From: Hyphomicrobiales bacterium
GTDB taxonomy: Bacteria; Pseudomonadota; Alphaproteobacteria; Rhizobiales; Rhizobiaceae
Direction: 5' to 3'
Assembly: GCA_900468535.1 (NCBI GenBank)
Contig: UBTY01000021.1
Span: 1-64,000 of the forward strand
DNA length: 64,000 nucleotides
Shown here one piece after another: positions 61,333 through 64,000 of this stretch (positions are counted from its first letter, which is position 1; each line of letters starts with the position of its first letter). The notes beneath the pieces were generated by a model, which searched no databases, was not told the DNA's origin, and saw nothing but the letters and a program-made list of their open reading frames with translations. The position numbers and the translations under genes were made by a program.

Positions 61333-63293
61333 TTCCGGCTCACGATCAGCCAGACAAGATAGGGCGCGCCGATCAACGCGGCGAACAGGCCAAGCGGCAG
61401 GTCATAAGGGAACGATGCGGTGCGCGCGCCGAAGTCCGCGATGATCATCAGCAATGCGCCAATCGTTGCCGCAGCAACGATCTGCTGCCCACCACCGATA
61501 TAGCCGGCGCGGTAGGCGATATGCGGTCCCATCAAGCCAACGAAACTCAGCGGCCCGACGAGAAGCGATGCGGCGGCGGTTGCGATCGCGGCGATTGCGA
61601 TCAGGGATATCCTGGCGCGGCGTAGCGGAACGCCCACGGCGACGGGCACTGCCTGGCCAAGAGGCAGGATCGTCAGCCAACGGTTCAACAGCAGCGATAC
61701 GATGGTCACCATGACGGCGGCGATAACGAGAAAGGATGCGGTGCCTGAAGTGGCCGTATTGGATGAGCCCCCAAGCCAGGCCAGGATCTGCCATGAGCGC
61801 TGATCCCCAATCGCCAGCAACAGCGACAGGATCGATGAGGTGAACGAACTGACCGCGATCCCGGCCAACAGAAGGCGATCCGGCGATACATGCCTCCTGC
61901 TTGCAAAAGCAAGAACAACAACAGTCGACACCAGAGCGCCAACTCCCGCACCGAGGAAAAGCTGTGTCAGCCCGGCATCCGGGTTGAGGGAGATCGCTGC
62001 GGCAAAGCCTATCCCCGCCCCGCCGCTGACACCGATAACCTCAGGGCTCGCCATCGGATTGGCAGTGAGCCGCTGCAGGATGGTGCCGGCGATTGCGAGC
62101 AATGCCCCGGCGCCGGACGAAGCCAGCAGTCTTGGCCATCGCAGAGGAAAAAGGTCCCATATGTCGGCAGTCGCGAGCCAATCGAAGCCGTTGGGCGTTC
62201 GTGCCACGCCCAGCGCGACCACGAGGGCCAGAGGCAGCAGGGCGCAGACCGAGAGCAAGGACCGTGTCGATCGACGGACTGGCGGCGGTTCGGTCACCGG
62301 CAGCGGCTCGGTCTGCCTTACGCGATTGACGAGCCACAACAGGAGCGGGCCGCCGAAGATGCCTGTTACCGCCCCGGTCGGAAAAGCCTCGCTCAATGAA
62401 GACGCCAGGAGCGCGACGAGACCATCGCAGAACCAGAGGAGGAGCCCGCCGATGAGAGAGGATAAGACGAGGAATGCCGCCGGTCGACGCGCGCCTATAC
62501 CTCTGGCAATGGCGGGCCCAGCCAATCCGACAAAGCTTACGAGGCCGACATTGGCGGCAACGCCGGCGGCAAGGGCGACCGCCAACGCGGCTACAAGAAC
62601 ACGAACACCGGCAAGCCCGACGCCCAAAGCACGCGCGCCATTATCCCCAAGCGCAAGCACGGAGAGTGGGCGAACCAACAGAAGGGCGCACGGCAGTCCA
62701 ATCAGGAGCTGAAGTGCAAGTGAGCCCGCAGCGGACCAATCCTGCTGGCTGAGGGATCCGCCGTTCCAGGTCACGAGCGACATCAGGTACTCCCCTTGCG
62801 AAAGCACCAGGGCTGCCGACAGAGCAGCGCACGTAACCCCTATCAGAAGACCGGAGATCACCATCGTCACCGGCTCGAAATTGCGGCGCCAGCCAAGCAG
62901 AAACACAAGCAGAGCGGCAGCCGCCCCGCCGGCCAGTGCGACGAGAACCCGGTTGCCGTCGAGTACGGATGGAAACAGTATTGTCGCGGCTACGATGGCG
63001 AGCTGGGCACCAGCCGACACGCCGAGCGTGGCTGGGTCCGCCATCGGATTACGCAGCAGCCGTTGCAGCAAGGCACCGGCAAGGCCAAGTGCGGCGCCGG
63101 CAAGAAGCGCGACCGCAGCACGCGGCAGCACACCGTAAATCAGAATGATCTGACGCGTGGTCATCGCTTCAGGAACGAATGGGAAGGAGGGCCATGTCGC
63201 AATCGGCGACTGCGACAAGACCTGGAGTGAGAAGAGCGCCGCCGCCGACATTGCCCAGATGCTTAGCCCGAGCCAGGCCCTAGCCGGAATCAC
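61329..63293 (-). CDS. fhuB: ferric hydroxamate ABC permease FhuB (fused two-domain)
   Basis: This is an inner-membrane permease for ferric hydroxamates, 654 residues, made of two fused FecCD-type halves (about 1-325 and 335-654), as in E. coli FhuB. Each half has PRAAVALLAGAALGLAGALLQ-like or RLLASSGAGALLAIAGTILQ segments followed by NPMADPATLGVSAGA or NPMASPEVIGVSGGA. It starts with a GTG at 63293 that overlaps the fhuD stop (GTGA). The gene order D-B-F suggests the ATPase gene fhuC lies outside the window. Confidence 0.95.
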   Translation of the reverse strand: MIPARAWLGLSIWAMSAAALFSLQVLSQSPIATWPSFPFVPEAMTTRQIILIYGVLPRAAVALLAGAALGLAGALLQRLLRNPMADPATLGVSAGAQLAIVAATILFPSVLDGNRVLVALAGGAAAALLVFLLGWRRNFEPVTMVISGLLIGVTCAALSAALVLSQGEYLMSLVTWNGGSLSQQDWSAAGSLALQLLIGLPCALLLVRPLSVLALGDNGARALGVGLAGVRVLVAALAVALAAGVAANVGLVSFVGLAGPAIARGIGARRPAAFLVLSSLIGGLLLWFCDGLVALLASSLSEAFPTGAVTGIFGGPLLLWLVNRVRQTEPLPVTEPPPVRRSTRSLLSVCALLPLALVVALGVARTPNGFDWLATADIWDLFPLRWPRLLASSGAGALLAIAGTILQRLTANPMASPEVIGVSGGAGIGFAAAISLNPDAGLTQLFLGAGVGALVSTVVVLAFASRRHVSPDRLLLAGIAVSSFTSSILSLLLAIGDQRSWQILAWLGGSSNTATSGTASFLVIAAVMVTIVSLLLNRWLTILPLGQAVPVAVGVPLRRARISLIAIAAIATAAASLLVGPLSFVGLMGPHIAYRAGYIGGGQQIVAAATIGALLMIIADFGARTASFPYDLPLGLFAALIGAPYLVWLIVSRK

Positions 63294-64000
63294 GGTTCGC
63301 CTCCGTTCAACGTCAACGCATCGCTCAACAATCTGGCAAAGCGAAGCCCGGCAACGATGCCGCCATAGGGATTGACGTTACCGATATTGACGACGCGCCC
63401 GGCGCGCACCTGGTCCAGCGACCGCCAGATCATACTGTCCTTCAGTGTCGTGCGCGCTTCTACCGGGATGTCGGATACGATCACGATCCGCGCCTCGGGA
63501 TTTTCTGCGAGGGTCTCGATCGGCACGGGAGCCGCGAAGGTGAACCTTGACCGATCCGTCCAGGCATTCGGCAACCCCAGACGCTGCAGGATATCGCCGA
63601 ACATGCTGTCGGCTCCGAAAGCGCGGAAGTGGCGCGCGTCGCCGATATTGATGACATAGGTGGGCCGGTCCGCGAACGGCTTCAGTCGAGCCCGAAGATT
63701 GTCGAGGAGCTGAGCTTGTTGAGCCAGCACATTCTCGCCTTCACGTTGCCGGTCGAGAGTCTCGGCAAGCGCCGAAACTGCCGCCAGCGCTTTGCTATAG
63801 GGCGGCTCGCCCCTGACATAGAAGGGCAGAGACAGCACAGGTGCTATGGCCTGAAGCGCGGGTTGGTGGCGCGCGTAGAACGGCGAAATGAGGATGAGGT
63901 CGGGCCTTAAAAGGTGCAGCAGTTCGAAATTCGGTGAGCCTCTGAGGCCGAGATCAACAACCGAGCTCGGTATATCAGGCTCCACTGCATCCTTGCGAAA
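63290..64000 (-). CDS. fhuD: ferric siderophore-binding protein FhuD, C-terminal part (runs off window)
   Basis: This is a periplasmic binding protein for hydroxamate siderophores, class III. The frame is open through base 64000, so the N-terminus with its signal peptide is missing; 236 residues are present. The visible part starts in the family segment EPDIPSSVVDLGLRGSPNFE and has LLRPDLILISPFY, YVINIGDARHFRAFGADSMF, GLPNAWTDRSRFTFA and VSDIPVEARTTLKDSMIWRS. A GTG at 63985 is in frame but the family N-terminus is clearly upstream. It overlaps fhuB by four bases. Confidence 0.9.
   Translation of the reverse strand, partial: FRKDAVEPDIPSSVVDLGLRGSPNFELLHLLRPDLILISPFYARHQPALQAIAPVLSLPFYVRGEPPYSKALAAVSALAETLDRQREGENVLAQQAQLLDNLRARLKPFADRPTYVINIGDARHFRAFGADSMFGDILQRLGLPNAWTDRSRFTFAAPVPIETLAENPEARIVIVSDIPVEARTTLKDSMIWRSLDQVRAGRVVNIGNVNPYGGIVAGLRFARLLSDALTLNGGEP

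Overview
The window looks like chromosomal or chromid DNA of a GC-rich alphaproteobacterium of the Rhizobiaceae (Ensifer/Sinorhizobium/Rhizobium/Shinella type). The evidence is the aerobic cobalamin block cobF-G-H-I-J / cobK / cobL-M in the arrangement known from Sinorhizobium-type strains, the style of the sugar ABC operons, and the dense overlapping (ATGA) gene coupling. No rRNA, tRNA, CRISPR array, insertion sequence or phage gene was seen.

Layout. 1-343: start of a LacI-type regulator cut by the window edge. 558-5413: a minus-strand operon with an undecaprenyl-phosphate sugar-1-phosphate transferase and rfbBDAC (dTDP-L-rhamnose supply). 5648-6010: small secreted protein. 6127-22756: a nine-gene minus-strand operon that I read as an alginate-type polysaccharide system: algD, alg8, alg44 (PilZ), a 1246-residue algG with a large extra N-terminal helical-repeat region, algL, then two giant and one medium Sel1-repeat secreted proteins and a 78-residue protein. 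23320-31454: a second exopolysaccharide module with three glycosyltransferases, an ExeA-like ATPase, a CpsD-like ATPase that has lost the Walker A lysine, a Wzc-like chain-length protein and a Wza-like export protein. 32003-34914: EamA transporter, fatty acid hydroxylase-family protein and a LuxR-type regulator with a degenerate receiver domain. 35384-42377: cobalamin ring synthesis. 42584-48283: DapA-family lyase, GntR regulator, sugar ABC transporter without its own ATPase, PfkB kinase. 48359-53193: DegP-type protease, CsbD stress protein, SulP transporter with STAS domain, polyphosphate kinase 2. 53256-60415: LacI-controlled operon for uptake and hydrolysis of an arabinofuranoside-type sugar (GH127). 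60613-64000: FhuF, FhuB and the C-terminal part of FhuD for hydroxamate siderophore iron uptake.

How the genes work together. The most striking part is the alg operon. AlgD (GDP-mannose to GDP-mannuronate), Alg8/Alg44 (synthase and c-di-GMP-binding co-polymerase), AlgG (C5-epimerase) and AlgL (lyase) keep the Pseudomonas gene order, and visible active-site residues are conserved. AlgE, AlgX, AlgI/J/F and AlgA are absent from the window, and three Sel1 proteins and a solenoid fused to AlgG take their place. Next to it are rhamnose synthesis, a lipid-linked initiating transferase and Wza/Wzc-like export genes, so the region holds components for at least one lipid-linked polymer as well as the alginate-like one. 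Whether the two systems share an outer membrane exit cannot be decided from sequence alone.
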